DNA from: Nephrocerus scutellatus
Lineage: Eukaryota > Arthropoda > Insecta > Diptera > Pipunculidae
NCBI GenBank assembly: GCA_947095585.1
Contig: OX352763.1
Coordinates: forward strand, 50,510,329-50,574,328
DNA length: 64,000 nucleotides
Reading direction: 5' to 3'
A program made the position numbers and the translations under genes. Of the stretch, positions 33,796 through 44,826 are shown piece after piece. The notes under the pieces were generated by a model. The model did no database searches and was not told the DNA's origin. It was given only the letters and a program-made list of their open reading frames with translations. Each line of letters starts with the position of its first letter. Positions within the stretch are counted from its first letter, which is position 1.

Positions 33796-34488
33796 TTATG
33801 TAGTGCCGGTAGTTGGGCGCAAGTTGTCATAGATCCGAACAAGCTTTTCTTCGGCTGGCATCGAGGTATGCCATCGCATTAGGGCTTGAATTGAAGTTAG
33901 GTATTCCTTGCCCTTTTCTCGATTGTTTTGAGTGCGACTACGGATGCGATCGAGTAGATGTGTGTAGAACCCTGGTGGTAGGAAAAAGCGGCGTATTTCC
34001 TCGCTAAATGCGTCCCAGGTACCTAGCAACTCTTTGTTATTCCGGTACCACACCAACGCGTTCCCTTTCAACAGCTCGGGTAGTGTACGGACAATGCGAT
34101 CGAGAGGTAGTTGGTAGCATTCGGCCAACTCTTCGACGCGTTCCAAAAATTCCAGGGGATTATTGGTACCGCCGTCGTACCTTACGTTCCATTTCCGTAC
34201 CTTATCCATTACATCCGCGTCCGACGGTCGGTATGCGAATGGTTGCGAAGTACTTGGATTTACTCCTGGATAGATAATTGTCGATGCTTCGTAATGTCGG
34301 TTGGTTGGATTTGGTACACGCAGGTCCTCGCCTGGGTTCATTTTCTTTACTTCGGTGCTCAATCTTTTGCGTAGCTCGTCGACGGTGCCCGTTTGGTCGA
34401 TACCACGACGCTCTAACTCGTTAGCCAATTCCTCCTTGCGGAGAGAGTACACAGCTAAGGCGCTTAGTTCGGGCTCTATGGTGGCCAT
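33796..34488 (-). pseudogene. Gag, copy E (one-base deletion)
   Basis: This is Gag as in copy A up to IYDNLRP, where a missing G in the run at about 33813 shifts the frame and truncates the protein to 230 residues. Copy F has the same loss. Confidence 0.8.
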
Positions 34489-34714
34489 TTTATGAAATCG
34501 ATTCGCTAAATTTCTGCTGCATGGTGGGTGTCTCGGCTGAACGGTTTTCTGCTCTATGGGAAATCTGGTGTATATATATATGTATACCTAAAATAAATTC
34601 TGGTCGGACGGTGATGCGACTATTCTAGTCATACGGTGTATATATATATGTATGTATATATATTCTGGTCAGACGGTAATGCGACTATTCTAGTCGTCTT
34701 GATATATATATCGT

Positions 34715-34738
<24 letters not shown>

Positions 34739-34745
<7 letters not shown>

Positions 34746-35251
34746 TGGTTTTATTTTATTCATTGTTCTTATAGCCTTAAGACTATTCGGTTTCGTTGCT
34801 GCCAAGAAATGGAGCACCTGAGCAGTGTTCGGGTGAACGGCGCAGCACAATATGTCAAGGTATCGAGTTCGGCGACGCCGATAACTTGTTATATTGGAAT
34901 AAAAGCGTTTCTTTTCTACAGAGATTGCTACTGTTATGGGAGTAATATGGACAGCCGGTGGTTTTGACAACCGATTTAGCGCAATATGGCAAAATACCGA
35001 GTACAGCGACGCCGTTACTTTGCTATATTGGCAATAACAATAAGATGAGTGTGATAACTCAAGCACTCGATTGTTATTTTAAAAATTTGTTCGTAAAGAA
35101 CAGCGGTCAGCAAGGAGCTTTCCTTTTAGGAGAATTTGTTTTATACTACACCGTATTCTTCCTCTCGAGTAGATATCGCTGCCTACCGCAGTGTGTTCTA
35201 CTCTAATTTTGTTATGTGACGTATTTGATTTTTTTACTCGACTTCGTTACA
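34739..35251 (-). repeat. LTR e (shared by copies E and F), short form
   Basis: This is the same short form as LTRs b and d, next to the polypurine tract at 35252. Confidence 0.82.
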
Positions 35252-35366
35252 TTCCCCCCCTACTTCGGGGTGGGGAAAAGTCGTAAGACACACTTATAGG
35301 CTAAAAATATTTTTTTACAGGTTAGATAAGTACTAATTAATGACTAAGGCAAGATTTCTATATTAC

Positions 35367-35402
<36 letters not shown>

Positions 35403-36422
35403 TAGCTGACCCGACAGACGTTGTCCTGTCCCACTTTCAATAAATTTGTTTGTGATCGTTTTGTGAACTTGTAAAAAAGTGTTTGTTTTGCGATATCGCG
35501 TCACAGTATTAGTCACATCAGTATTAGCAGAAATACCCGGCATTTCCCGGCTGTCCCATCCCACTGACCTCCCGCCCACTGACATCCCGCCCACTGATCT
35601 CCCACCCACTGACCTCCCGCCCTCTGATACAGGGAAAACTAAATTTTCCACTCCAGCGCCACATATCGGGTCCAAATTTTGCCAACGACTTTCTTTTTAT
35701 TTAAATATTATATGGTGTGAATTTAAGCGAAATCGTTCCATAAATAAGAAATTTCGAAAAAAAAAAAACGACACCAGCGCCACCTATCGGGTCCAACTTT
35801 TGTCAACGACTTTCTTTTTATTTAAATATTATATGGTGTGAATTTGAGCAAATTCGTTCCATAAATATGAATTTTCGGAGAAAAAAACGACACCAGCACC
35901 ACCTATCGGGTCCAAATTGTCAACGACTTTCTTTTTATTTAACTACTATATGGTGTGAATTAGAGCCAAATCGTTCCATACGTTACGATTCTATTGGAGT
36001 CAAACACACAGACATTCATTTTTATATATATAGAAGAATAGAAGAAGATATATATCAGGTATTTATGATAATGTTTATATATCTAAAAAAATTCTCTCGT
36101 ATGGTGTGGTCACTCTATTTTTTCTTATTGCTTACTAGGTGGTCTAAGACCTTTATTGCCTAGTGCCAATCACTGGTACGAGTTACAAAAAACTTTTGTT
36201 AGAAAAAAAATGTTGTGTGGGTTGTTTTTTTTTGTTTGTTCCCATTCTTTTCTTTTCATTTTATGTTTCGTATGAGCTTAAGTCTACCAAAAATTAGAAT
36301 AATAAATAATAAAAATAAATAAGAATAATATAAATATATATATAATAGAATAATAGAAATAAAGATAATAATTCATTTTTCATTCATAATTTTTTCGTTT
36401 TAATATTTAATTTTTTTAATTT

Positions 36423-37556
36423 TCATTTCCTTTTTTTATATTTTTTTTCCCCTTTTGTTTTAATATATTTTTTCATTTTTTTTATATATATAACAACAGT
36501 AACAATAGTAATAATAATAATACTAATAATAAGTCTAATAGAAAAAGAAATGATGTTAAATGTTGCTTCCACGTTGCCAGATGGTGGGTGTCGGTCTGGA
36601 TGATGGTGATGGCGGTGGTCATCATCAGTGCGGTAGCGACTTATGAAGCGGTAATCGTCTTCGATGTTGAGCGGTGTGGTCGGTGCAGGTATTGTCCTTG
36701 CAGTTTTACTTCTGGTATTGGTTTTTGCCAACTTCGGAGTGGTAGTAATTTCTGTGAATGTCTCGGTCATCGGAGCGGTAGTAATTTCTGGAACGGTATC
36801 GGTAATTGGAGTGGTAGTACTTTCTGGAACGGCATCGGTAATCGAGGTTGTAGTACTTTCTGGAACGGTATCGGTGATCGGAGCCGTAGTCATCTTCTGA
36901 ACGTGAATAACCTTCGGAGTCGGTAGATTCAAAGACAGCAACTTTTGTAGGGTAGTGATTAGCCGTGGTGATGGTTTACATGAGAGCGGTATCTGTCTTG
37001 ACGGTTTTATTATAAGAAGCGGTGACGGTTTATTTGACAGCGGTATCTGTCTTGGCGGTTTTATTATAGAATGCGGTGACGGTTTATTCGACAGCGGTAT
37101 CTGTCTTGGCGGTTTTATTATAGAATGTGGTGACGGTTTATTTGACAGCGGTATCTGTCCTGACGGTATTATTATAAAATGCGGTACTCCCACGGCTGAG
37201 TCTACGTTGTGTTGTTGATCGGTGCGACCTAAGAGGCGATTGTTTAGATCAGGGCAGGTACGGTGGGTGTGTCCAAGTTGTCCGCACGTCCTACAACTTG
37301 TCATTTTTGTCGGTTTGACTGGTTGTAATGGGAAGTGCGGGTGGAAACAATTCGCTGGTGATTCAGCTGGGCGTCTGGCTTCAACTGGTTTGTTGACGAT
37401 TTGGACGACCGGCGATCGCCAGTTTGGAATGTCTGATCGGGCTGCTTGTTCAACTGGTCGGATGGATCGGACAGCTGGTCTAGTCGGCTTATGATGTTGA
37501 TATGGTACATCACGGGTGATCAGTAAATGATGCGGATATGTTACATCATTGGCCAT
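36423..37556 (-). CDS. Gag-array zinc-knuckle segment, copy F
   Basis: It is the same 377-residue open segment as copy E (offset 4294 bp), with identical predicted sequence, including the CCHC knuckle, both Pro-rich repeat types and the hydrophobic plus lysine-rich end. Confidence 0.7.
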   Translation of the reverse strand: MANDVTYPHHLLITRDVPYQHHKPTRPAVRSIRPVEQAARSDIPNWRSPVVQIVNKPVEARRPAESPANCFHPHFPLQPVKPTKMTSCRTCGQLGHTHRTCPDLNNRLLGRTDQQHNVDSAVGVPHFIIIPSGQIPLSNKPSPHSIIKPPRQIPLSNKPSPHSIIKPPRQIPLSNKPSPLLIIKPSRQIPLSCKPSPRLITTLQKLLSLNLPTPKVIHVQKMTTAPITDTVPESTTTSITDAVPESTTTPITDTVPEITTAPMTETFTEITTTPKLAKTNTRSKTARTIPAPTTPLNIEDDYRFISRYRTDDDHRHHHHPDRHPPSGNVEATFNIISFSIRLIISIIIITIVTVVIYIKKMKKYIKTKGEKKYKKRK

Positions 37557-37562
37557 TAGCTG

Positions 37563-37979
37563 CTATGAAGATGTCTCATTTCTGGTATGTGACTGGTGCG
37601 GATATATTACATTGTTGGTCAAAGGTTGATATGAAGATGTCATATTTCTGGTGTATGACCGATGCGGATATGTTACATCGTTGGCCACGGGCTGATATGC
37701 AGATGTCATATTTCTGGTGTGTGACGGGTGCGGATATGTTACATTATTGGTCACGGGTTGATATGAATATTTCATATTTCTGATGTGTGACTGGTGCGGA
37801 TATGTTACATCGTTGGCCACGGGTTGATGTGACCAAATCGGTCGAGCGGACTGGATGGGCATATGGTACGGAGCGTCTATGGGTTGAGGCGCTGGTTGAC
37901 TGTGTTGTACTGGTGATACATTTGGTCGAAACGGTGGTGCGGAGTGGCGGAATGGTGGAACGGTAGGGCGTAGCGGCAA
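37563..37979 (-). CDS. Gag-array 22-residue repeat segment, copy F
   Basis: This matches copy E, open between UGA (37983-37985) and UAG (37563-37565), which is followed by CAG CTA. Base 37745 differs from copy E. Confidence 0.6.
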   Translation of the reverse strand: MPLRPTVPPFRHSAPPFRPNVSPVQHSQPAPQPIDAPYHMPIQSARPIWSHQPVANDVTYPHQSHIRNMKYSYQPVTNNVTYPHPSHTRNMTSAYQPVANDVTYPHRSYTRNMTSSYQPLTNNVIYPHQSHTRNETSS

Positions 37980-38089
37980 TGGTCAGTTTTGTGTCTGAGT
38001 GGGTCGTGATGGATGCTGTTCTGCCACTAGGCACTCAAAATCCTCAATTAACGCGGTTAGTTCGGACAAGGTGGCGAACTCTCTTCGCG

Positions 38090-38782
38090 TTATGTAGTGC
38101 CGGTAGTGGGGCGCAAGTTGTCATAGATCCGAACAAGCTTTTCTTCGGCTGGCATCGAGGTATGCCATCGCATTAGGGCTTGAATTGAAGTTAGGTATTC
38201 CTTGCCCTTTTCTCGATTGTTTTGAGTGCGACTACGGATGCGATCGAGTAGATGTGTGTAGAACCCTGGTGGTAGGAAAAAGCGGCGTATTTCCTCGCTA
38301 AATGCGTCCCAGGTACCTAGCAACTCTTTGTTATTCCGGTACCACACCAACGCGTTCCCTTTCAACAGCTCGGGTAGTGTACGGACAATGCGATCGAGAG
38401 GTAGTTGGTAGCATTCGGCCAACTCTTCGACGCGTTCCAAAAATTCCAGGGGATTATTGGTACCGCCGTCGTACCTTACGTTCCATTTCCGTACCTTATC
38501 CATTACATCCGCGTCCGACGGTCGGTATGCGAATGGTTGCGAAGTACTTGGATTTACTCCTGGATAGATAATTGTCGATGCTTCGTAATGTCGGTTTGTT
38601 GGATTTGGTACACGCAGGTCCTCGCCTGGGTTCATTTTCTTTACTTCGGTGCTCAACCTTTTGCGTAGCTCGTCGACGGTGCCCGTTGGGTCGATACCAC
38701 GACGCTCTAACTCGTTAGCCAATTCCTCCTTGCGGAGAGAGTACACAGCTAAGGCGCTTAGTTCGGGCTCTATGGTGGCCAT
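38090..38782 (-). pseudogene. Gag, copy F (one-base deletion)
   Basis: The ATG is at 38782, and the open frame extends 34 codons further upstream without a likely start. It is truncated after IYDNLRP by the same one-base loss as copy E, although the neighbouring base differs (gtggggc against gttgggc). Confidence 0.8.
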
Positions 38783-39022
38783 TTTATTAAATCGATTCGC
38801 TAAATTTCTGCTGCATGGTGGGTGTCTCGACTGAACGGTTTTCTGCTCTATGGGAAATCTGGTGTATATATATATGTATACCATAAAATAAATTCTGGTC
38901 GGACGGTGATGCGACTATTCTAGTCATACGGTGTATATATATATGTATGTATATATATGCTGGTCAGACGGTAATGCGACTATTCTAGTCGTCTTGATAT
39001 ATATATATATATTTATAAGTAT

Positions 39023-39040
39023 GTCCCTGCTCGGGCGCCA
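39023..39040 (-). other. Primer-binding site of copy F, tRNA-Lys type
   Basis: On the minus strand it reads TGGCGCCCGAGCAGGGAC. This is complementary to the 3' end of tRNA-Lys (TTT) except one G:U-type position, and sits four bases inside the LTR end. It is absent from array copies A to E and from copy G. Confidence 0.85.
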
Positions 39041-39044
39041 AATT

Positions 39045-40092
39045 TGTAACAGTCTTTATTCGGGTGACGCTCGCGGGTCACCCAGGGTTCATTCTCCTTC
39101 TACTTTTCGTTACAAATTAAAAGATTTCTTTGTTTCGGTATTCATTATAATTGGTTTTATTTTATTCATTGTTCTTATATCCTTAAGACTATTCGGTTCA
39201 TACTTAATTATATCATACTTATAATACTACTTATAATATGCTGGTTTATGCGCATGAAATGCGGCGAAACCAGCGGGGTTTGGTTGCATTCTAGGCTAAT
39301 ACCGTGTCCGTCGACGCCAGTATTTGCATAGACTGCGAAAGGGGGTGATGGCCGACTTCTGCTCTTTTCGTTGCTGCCATGAAATGGAGCACCTGAGCAG
39401 TATTCGGGTGAACGGCCCAGCACAATATGTCAAGGTATCGAGTTCGGCGACGCCGATAACTTGTTATATTGGAATAAAAGTAACGGGGTCCACTTTGCTA
39501 TATTGGCAATAACAATAAGATGAGTGTGATAACTCAAGCACTCGATTGTTATTTTAAAAACTTGTTCATAAGGAACAGCGGTCAGCGAGGAGCTTTCCTT
39601 TTAGGAGAATTTGTTGTATACTACAACGTATTCTTCCTCTCGAGCAGATATCGCTGCCTACCGCAGTGTGTTCTACTCTAATTTTGTTGTGTTGTCTTAG
39701 CCTACAAGTGTGTCTGATTACTTGTATTTCCCAGAATTTAATTGCCACCCGTTTGGAAAAATAGTAGATTTTCATATATTGATATATATAAGAATTCTTA
39801 CTAATCTTTTATAATTATCTTCTTATAGTATTGTTCTTTATTAAATTTATACTATTGATCAAACCTTTTCCCAGAGAAAAAGGAAAAAATAATAATTTGA
39901 TTGGTTTGGTCGCCGGATTGAACACCGCACCCACTGAATGTCGGCCGAGTACACTTGCATGGTGCCAACGTGATATATGAGTTATGTTGGTTGACCATGC
40001 AATATGTATCGTTGACTGAGTGATTGCGTGTTCAGTACGGCGATTAGACATACGGTTTGTGACGTAGTTGATTTTTACTCGACTTCGTTACA
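39045..40092 (-). repeat. LTR f (5' LTR of copy F), with a 365-bp insertion
   Basis: It runs from TGTAACGAAG (outer, 40092) to GACTGTTACA (inner, 39045), with 6-bp inverted termini TGTAAC/GTTACA. It lacks part of the second gttcggcgacgccg block (junction ggggtccactttgc), a variant shared only with LTR g. A 365-bp insertion splits its outer end. Confidence 0.82.
39692..40056. mobile_element. 365-bp insertion in LTR f with hairpin, unclassified
   Basis: It is flanked by ttgtg on both sides (39687-39691 and 40057-40061), a candidate 5-bp target duplication. Its ends carry only a weak inverted match (tgtctta and ttagaca). An imperfect hairpin lies at 39956-40001 (tgcatggt..gccaac paired with gttggt..accatgca). 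No coding capacity. Confidence 0.55.
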
Positions 40093-40693
40093 GTCTAATG
40101 CTATCTCTCAGTGGACTAGGAATGAATCGGTCAATCCTCTATCCTGAATTCAGTCAGGCTCCTAGACAGCATTCTGCAATTCCATTTCAACAAAAACTTC
40201 CAGGTCATCTTCCCCTCCAGAATGAAGACGCCTACCTGGAAGATGAACACATTCATTTTTACACAGACGGGTCAAAAACTGATGACGGAGTCGGCGGAGT
40301 TGTTTTCTTCCAAAAGCTAAATCTTAACCTCTCTTTCCGTCTTCCAAATCACTGTAGTGTTTTCCAGGCTGTACTTATGGCAATCAGTGTAGCCTTGTCT
40401 TGGCTGAAGAGAAACGTTATATCCGCTAAGGATATCCGTATATTCTAAGTCTTCTCAAATGTCTTCTGTAGAACTTGCATGGATGAGGAGGAGGAGGAGA
40501 TCATCGTCCATCTTGTCCAGCCCTCTCCCAAAGGCGTAAACTCAATATGGGAGCTTTCTTCTACACCGACACTAATGATCTCATCAACATTGACATTGAC
40601 AAGATCGAGTAAGTAGAAGAAATTCTTCCTGATCCGTGCGGTACCACAATGGACAATTAATGGTCTAAGTGTGTCGGTTCCACTGACAGCCAC
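40093..40693 (+). pseudogene. Non-LTR RNase H fragment and 3' UTR
   Basis: The frame from about 40093 to 40448 has the RNase H pattern YTDGSKTDDGVGGVVF and HCSVFQAVLMAI, as in I, R1 and LOA-type non-LTR elements. It removes element RNA after reverse transcription. The 5' part is missing: LTR f's outer end begins exactly here. About 245 bp of 3' UTR follow to the AACCT tail. Confidence 0.75.
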
Positions 40694-40715
40694 CTTAACC
40701 TAACCTAACCTAACC
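40694..40715 (+). repeat. Short AACCT tandem repeat, probable non-LTR 3' tail
   Basis: There are four AACCT-type units after the RNase H fragment. The unit is the arthropod telomere pentamer, but the run is too short to call a telomere and fits a retroelement's microsatellite-like 3' tail. Confidence 0.6.
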
Positions 40716-41268
40716 ATGCCCTTGAAGAAACGTTCTAAACAAGGACATATAAATGTAATAGGCGCTACTCATACATGGTTGTTTGGCACAATGGATAATG
40801 AAGATCGAAATTTTGACTAGGCTTCAGATGTTAGAAAAATTAATCGACAATATTCTTGACACAGTAGCCTCAATTAAAGTAGTTATCACTCATCCCAGTC
40901 TACTAACCACACAAGAACTCGTAATGACTGAAATTAACTTAAGTAAATTGAAAAATATTAAATCAGGTATAATGCATTATCAAGATGCAATGCATTATCA
41001 TAGCTTTAAAAACACCCGAGCAGATTATAACCAACCCTACTAAAATAATACTACATATTTCAAATTAAAAAAAACAAGAAATTGACATCAAACGTATGAA
41101 ATAATAATTTACAATGAAAAAGAAATAAGTATGACAGCAGAACGGGTGTATAATAAAACAAACATGTTGGATGAAGGATTGTAAGAACTTTGAAATCATC
41201 AAATTAAACGAAAGAATCTTTGTTGTCAAAAACTTTGAATATGGTAATCATTTTAAACCATTGTGATT
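40716..41268 (+). pseudogene. Errantivirus-like env fragment, copy 1
   Basis: An 86-residue open part (40783-41043) has heptad-like leucines and an ASIKVVITHPSLLT motif typical of the ectodomain of errantivirus and baculovirus-F-like envelope proteins. A later frame around 41185-41250 contains a CKNFEIIKLNERIFVV stretch of the same kind. It is broken by stops and interrupted by the RTE-like relic. Only the env type is inferred; no intact envelope is present. Confidence 0.55.
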
Positions 41269-41549
41269 CTAGAGGCGGTCAGCCTTCAGCAGTATATGGG
41301 GAATAACAACGAATGCTCTAGAATTGCAGGTAATCGTAACTATCTCTGACTGGTGGAAGTGCGATCCTCCACGTGGTGGACACCGGTAATTTTCCTCCAA
41401 TGCAGGAAAAGCTGAATAATCGGGCTGTCCCTTCAAAGTAAGGTTGGCGCGAGGCCAATAACCTCGCCTGTAAAAAATTATTATTACGGAACCCAAAATC
41501 AGCCTCGGATACACTGATGAACGACGACGACCACGGCAACGAAAACGGC

Positions 41550-42442
41550 TAAACGATTTAAGAATTTTCTCATGGAAGGTACGCTCACTTTATAGAGCTC
41601 GAGCTGCACAGCAGCTGGCCGTTACCCTGTCTAAATAAAAAGCTGACATAACAGCAATCCAGGAGATGCGGTGGACAGGGAATGGTGTCTTACAAAAATC
41701 AGAATATGACATATGTTACAGCTGTCATGCAAGACATGTGCTCGGGGTGGGGTTTCTAGTCACCGAACGAATGAAACCCACCGTTATCGGTTTTAAAGCA
41801 ATAAATGAAAGGCTATGCACCCTTCGCGTGCGCGGCAAATTTAAAAACAGAAGCTTCATAAACGTTCACGCACCTACAGAGGATTCCCTAGATGATGAAA
41901 AATAAGAATTCTGTGAATCAGTCGAACGGAAACTCCATGCCTGCCCTCAGTATGATGTAAAAATCATTCTGGGGGATTTGAATGCTAAAATAGGTAGGCG
42001 GCCAGTATTCAGGCAGTACATTGGCACCCATAGCTTACACGAGAACACTTATGACAATGGACAACGAGTGATAGAGATGGCAGCAAGCAATAATTTGGTC
42101 GTTGCCAGTACAAGGTTTGCGCGTACAAATATCCACAAAGCCACCTGGGTATCTCCCGATGGAGCCATTCGCAACCAGATAGACCACGTGTTGATGGAGC
42201 GCCGCCACAACCCGAACCTGATGACGGTACGAATGTACCGAGGTGCCAACGTCGACTCGGACCATTATCTTGTTGGTATGGTGCTCCGAGCGCGGATTGC
42301 ATCATCACGAAAAACTGCATCCGCGAATCAGATTCGAGTCAACACGGCTGCCCTTCGCAATGAAGAGACCAGAAACAACTACGGTCATGTGATTGGACTC
42401 GCCCTAAATGCAGGGAGAGTAAGTCCTGGGGCTAAGATGTAA
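41550..42442 (+). pseudogene. RTE-like endonuclease, copy R1
   Basis: Open pieces at 41666-41905 and 41978-42442 share one protein separated by an in-frame TAA at 41903. Motifs are FINVHAPTED, ILGDLNAKIG, QIDHVLM and DSDHYLV, the acidic and His residues of the EEP endonuclease family. This domain nicks target DNA. Upstream stops in the 41620-41650 region break the amino end. Confidence 0.8.
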
Positions 42443-44030
42443 GGCGTAGAAGAGAAATGAACACGCCTTAAGAATACTGTCATTAGTAGTGCTGACTTCA
42501 TCTTAGGCAGTAGTCGTAGAGATCGAAACGACTGGTTCGATGACGAATGTAGGCTAGCGACTGAACGTAAGAATGTTGCGTATCAAGCAAAGCAACAATC
42601 TCATAGAACGCGGGCACGCGAAGATGAATATAAAGAGATCAGAAGATATGAAAAAACAGTTCACCGGCGAAAGAAAGCAGCCTGGGAGAAGAATCTCGTC
42701 TGTGAAATGAAACACTACAGAGAGCAAGGACCGCACCAGACGCTAAAATTCTACCAAAGGGTCCGCGGTATGACGCAATATACATCGCGTTGCACATACT
42801 GCAAGGACAAAGAGGGCAATCTGTTCGCCGATCTTAAAGGCATCTTAGAGCGATGGGAAGAGCACTTTCATGAGTTGCTAAATGGCCAGCTAACTGAGGA
42901 ATTGGAGGCTCCACCAATGACCGAAGATCATACTATGCTGCCGCCACCATAGACGAAGTTAGCAGAGCGATAAATCGGCTCAAAAATAACAAGGCTCCGG
43001 GATCTGATGGGATCCCAGTGGAACTGATAAAAATAGGAGGCCCCACATTACACCAAGCAATTCATGAAATAATAGTGCAGGTATGGGAAGAAGAAGTTAT
43101 GCCAGAAAACTGGCGAAGAGGCATCCTGTGCCCAATACCTAAGAAGGGAGATATCACAAAATGCAGTTATTATCGTGGTAAAACGTTGTTGAGTACCGCG
43201 TATAAGATTTTCTCCTCTATCCTTCAAGACAGGATAGCCCCATACGCTAAAGTCATCATTGGTCCATACCAGTGTGGCTTCATCCCAGAAAAATCAACAA
43301 CTGATCAGATTGACACCCTAAGGCAGGTGATGGAAAAATATCTAGAGTTTCAAAACTAACTACACCATCTTTTTATAGACTTTAAAGCCGCCTATGATAG
43401 CATAACCAGAGTAGAACTTTTTAAAGCCATGAGAGAATTCGGCATCCCAAATAAACTGACACGACTATGTAGGTTGACCATGACCAATGTTATAAGCCAT
43501 GTAAAAATATCCGGATCACTATCAAGCCCATTAAATATATATAACGGGCTCCGACAAGAAGATGGACTGGCCTGCGTCCTCTTCAAATCCTGGCGTTGGA
43601 GAAAGTGATCCGAGACTCTGACGTAACGGCGAGAGGAACAATCCTCTATAAGTCCATTCAGATACTGGCTTACGCAGACGATATTGACATCGTTGGTAGA
43701 AACCAAAGAGCTGTACAGAAAGCTTTCATCCAGATAGAGCAGGCGGCTCGAAATCTGGGGCTGCACATAAAGGAGAGCTAAACAAAGTACATGGTGGCTA
43801 CGTCTGCGAGTAGAAGATCCAACATTGGTCCCTCAATTCAAATAGTGGAGCGCGAATTTGAAGTAGTGCAATCCTTTAACTATCTCGGGTCAACTATAGC
43901 AGCCGATAACAGCATGGAACCAGAAATACGCGCACGGTTGCTTAAAGCCAACAAAGCCTACTATAGTCTATCAAAAAATTTTCAAATCCAGGAACTTAAC
44001 CATAACATCCAAGCTGCTGATATATAAGAC
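42443..44030 (+). pseudogene. RTE-like reverse transcriptase, copy R1
   Basis: Motifs appear in order in several frames: NNKAPGSDGIPVELIK, CPIPKKGDITKC, YQCGFIPEKSTTDQI, FIDFKAAYDS and the catalytic YADDID (about 43671). A stop at 43357-43359 and a frameshift at about 43580 separate them. Pseudogene. Confidence 0.82.
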
Positions 44031-44155
44031 AATGGTCAACCAGTACTTACATATGGATCCGAGATTTGGGTGCTTAGCAAAAAGCATTCTGACCTCTTAG
44101 CCGCGTTCCAGAGAAAAGTCTTACGGAGAATTGTTGGCCCCGTACGTGAGGAAGT

Positions 44156-44601
44156 ACACTCATCTTATTGTTATTGCCAATATAGCAAAGTGGACCCCTT
44201 CTTTCTTTTATTCCAATATAACAAGTTATCGGCGTCGCCGAACTTGATACCTTGACATATTGTGCTGCGCCGTTCACCCGAACACTGCCCAGGTGCTCCA
44301 TTTCATGGCAGCAACGAAAAGAGCAGAAGTCGGCCATCACACCCTTTCGCAGTCTATGCAAATAATGGCGTCGACGGACACGGTATTAGCCTAGAATGCA
44401 ACCAAACCCCGCTTGTTTCCCCGCATTTCATGCGCATAAACCAGAATATTATAAGTAGTATTATAAGTATGATATAATTAAGTAAGAACCGAATAGTCTT
44501 AAGGATATAAGAACAATGAATAAAATAAAACCAATTATAATGAATACCGAAACAAAGAAATCTTTTAATTTGTAACGAAAAGTAGAAGGAGAATGAACCC
44601 T
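44156..44601 (+). repeat. LTR g, truncated at both ends
   Basis: The outer ~240 bp and the inner ~60 bp are missing. It is joined directly to the RTE relic at 44156. Confidence 0.75.
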
Positions 44602-44826
44602 CTACTCTACCTCTACCGACTAGAATAGTCGCATTACCGTCTGACCAGAATATATATACATACATATATATATCTACACCGTATGACTAGAATAGTCGCA
44701 TCACCGTCCGACCAGAATTTATTTTAGGTATACATATATATATACACCAGATTTCCCATAGAGCAGAAAACCGTTCAGCAGAGACACCCACCATGCAGCA
44801 GAAATTTAGCGAATCGATTTCATAAA

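Larger units (their letters stand above)
30947..35251 (-). mobile_element. Gag-only LTR element, array copy E
   Basis: This complete array unit is almost the same as copy F at an offset of 4294 bp. Length differences are one 15-bp VNTR unit and a few (TA) steps. It has the longest open zinc-knuckle segment. The gag has lost one base at about 33813. Confidence 0.88.
35252..40092 (-). mobile_element. Gag-only LTR element, array copy F (5'-most, with PBS)
   Basis: This is the outermost copy. It is a near-duplicate of copy E in its internal part but has the long LTR form and is the only copy with a preserved primer-binding site and intact LTR terminus. Its LTR outer end (40092, GTTACA) abuts unrelated RNase H sequence, not another polypurine tract, so the array ends here. 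Confidence 0.88.
41269..44156 (+). mobile_element. RTE-like non-LTR relic, copy R1
   Basis: A single-polyprotein non-LTR element with an apurinic-type endonuclease followed by reverse transcriptase, interrupted by stops. It is inserted in the env sequence and cut off at 44156 where the inverted Gag copy G begins. The 41269-41550 part has no recognisable coding. Confidence 0.75.

Noticed and set aside
913..40092. True HeT-A-type telomeric retrotransposon
   Set aside because: Layout is similar, but these copies have LTRs, a tRNA primer-binding site and a polypurine tract, and a single rather than triple zinc knuckle.
40694..40715. Telomeric repeat array
   Set aside because: Only about four pentamers inside TE sequence; more likely a retroelement tail.
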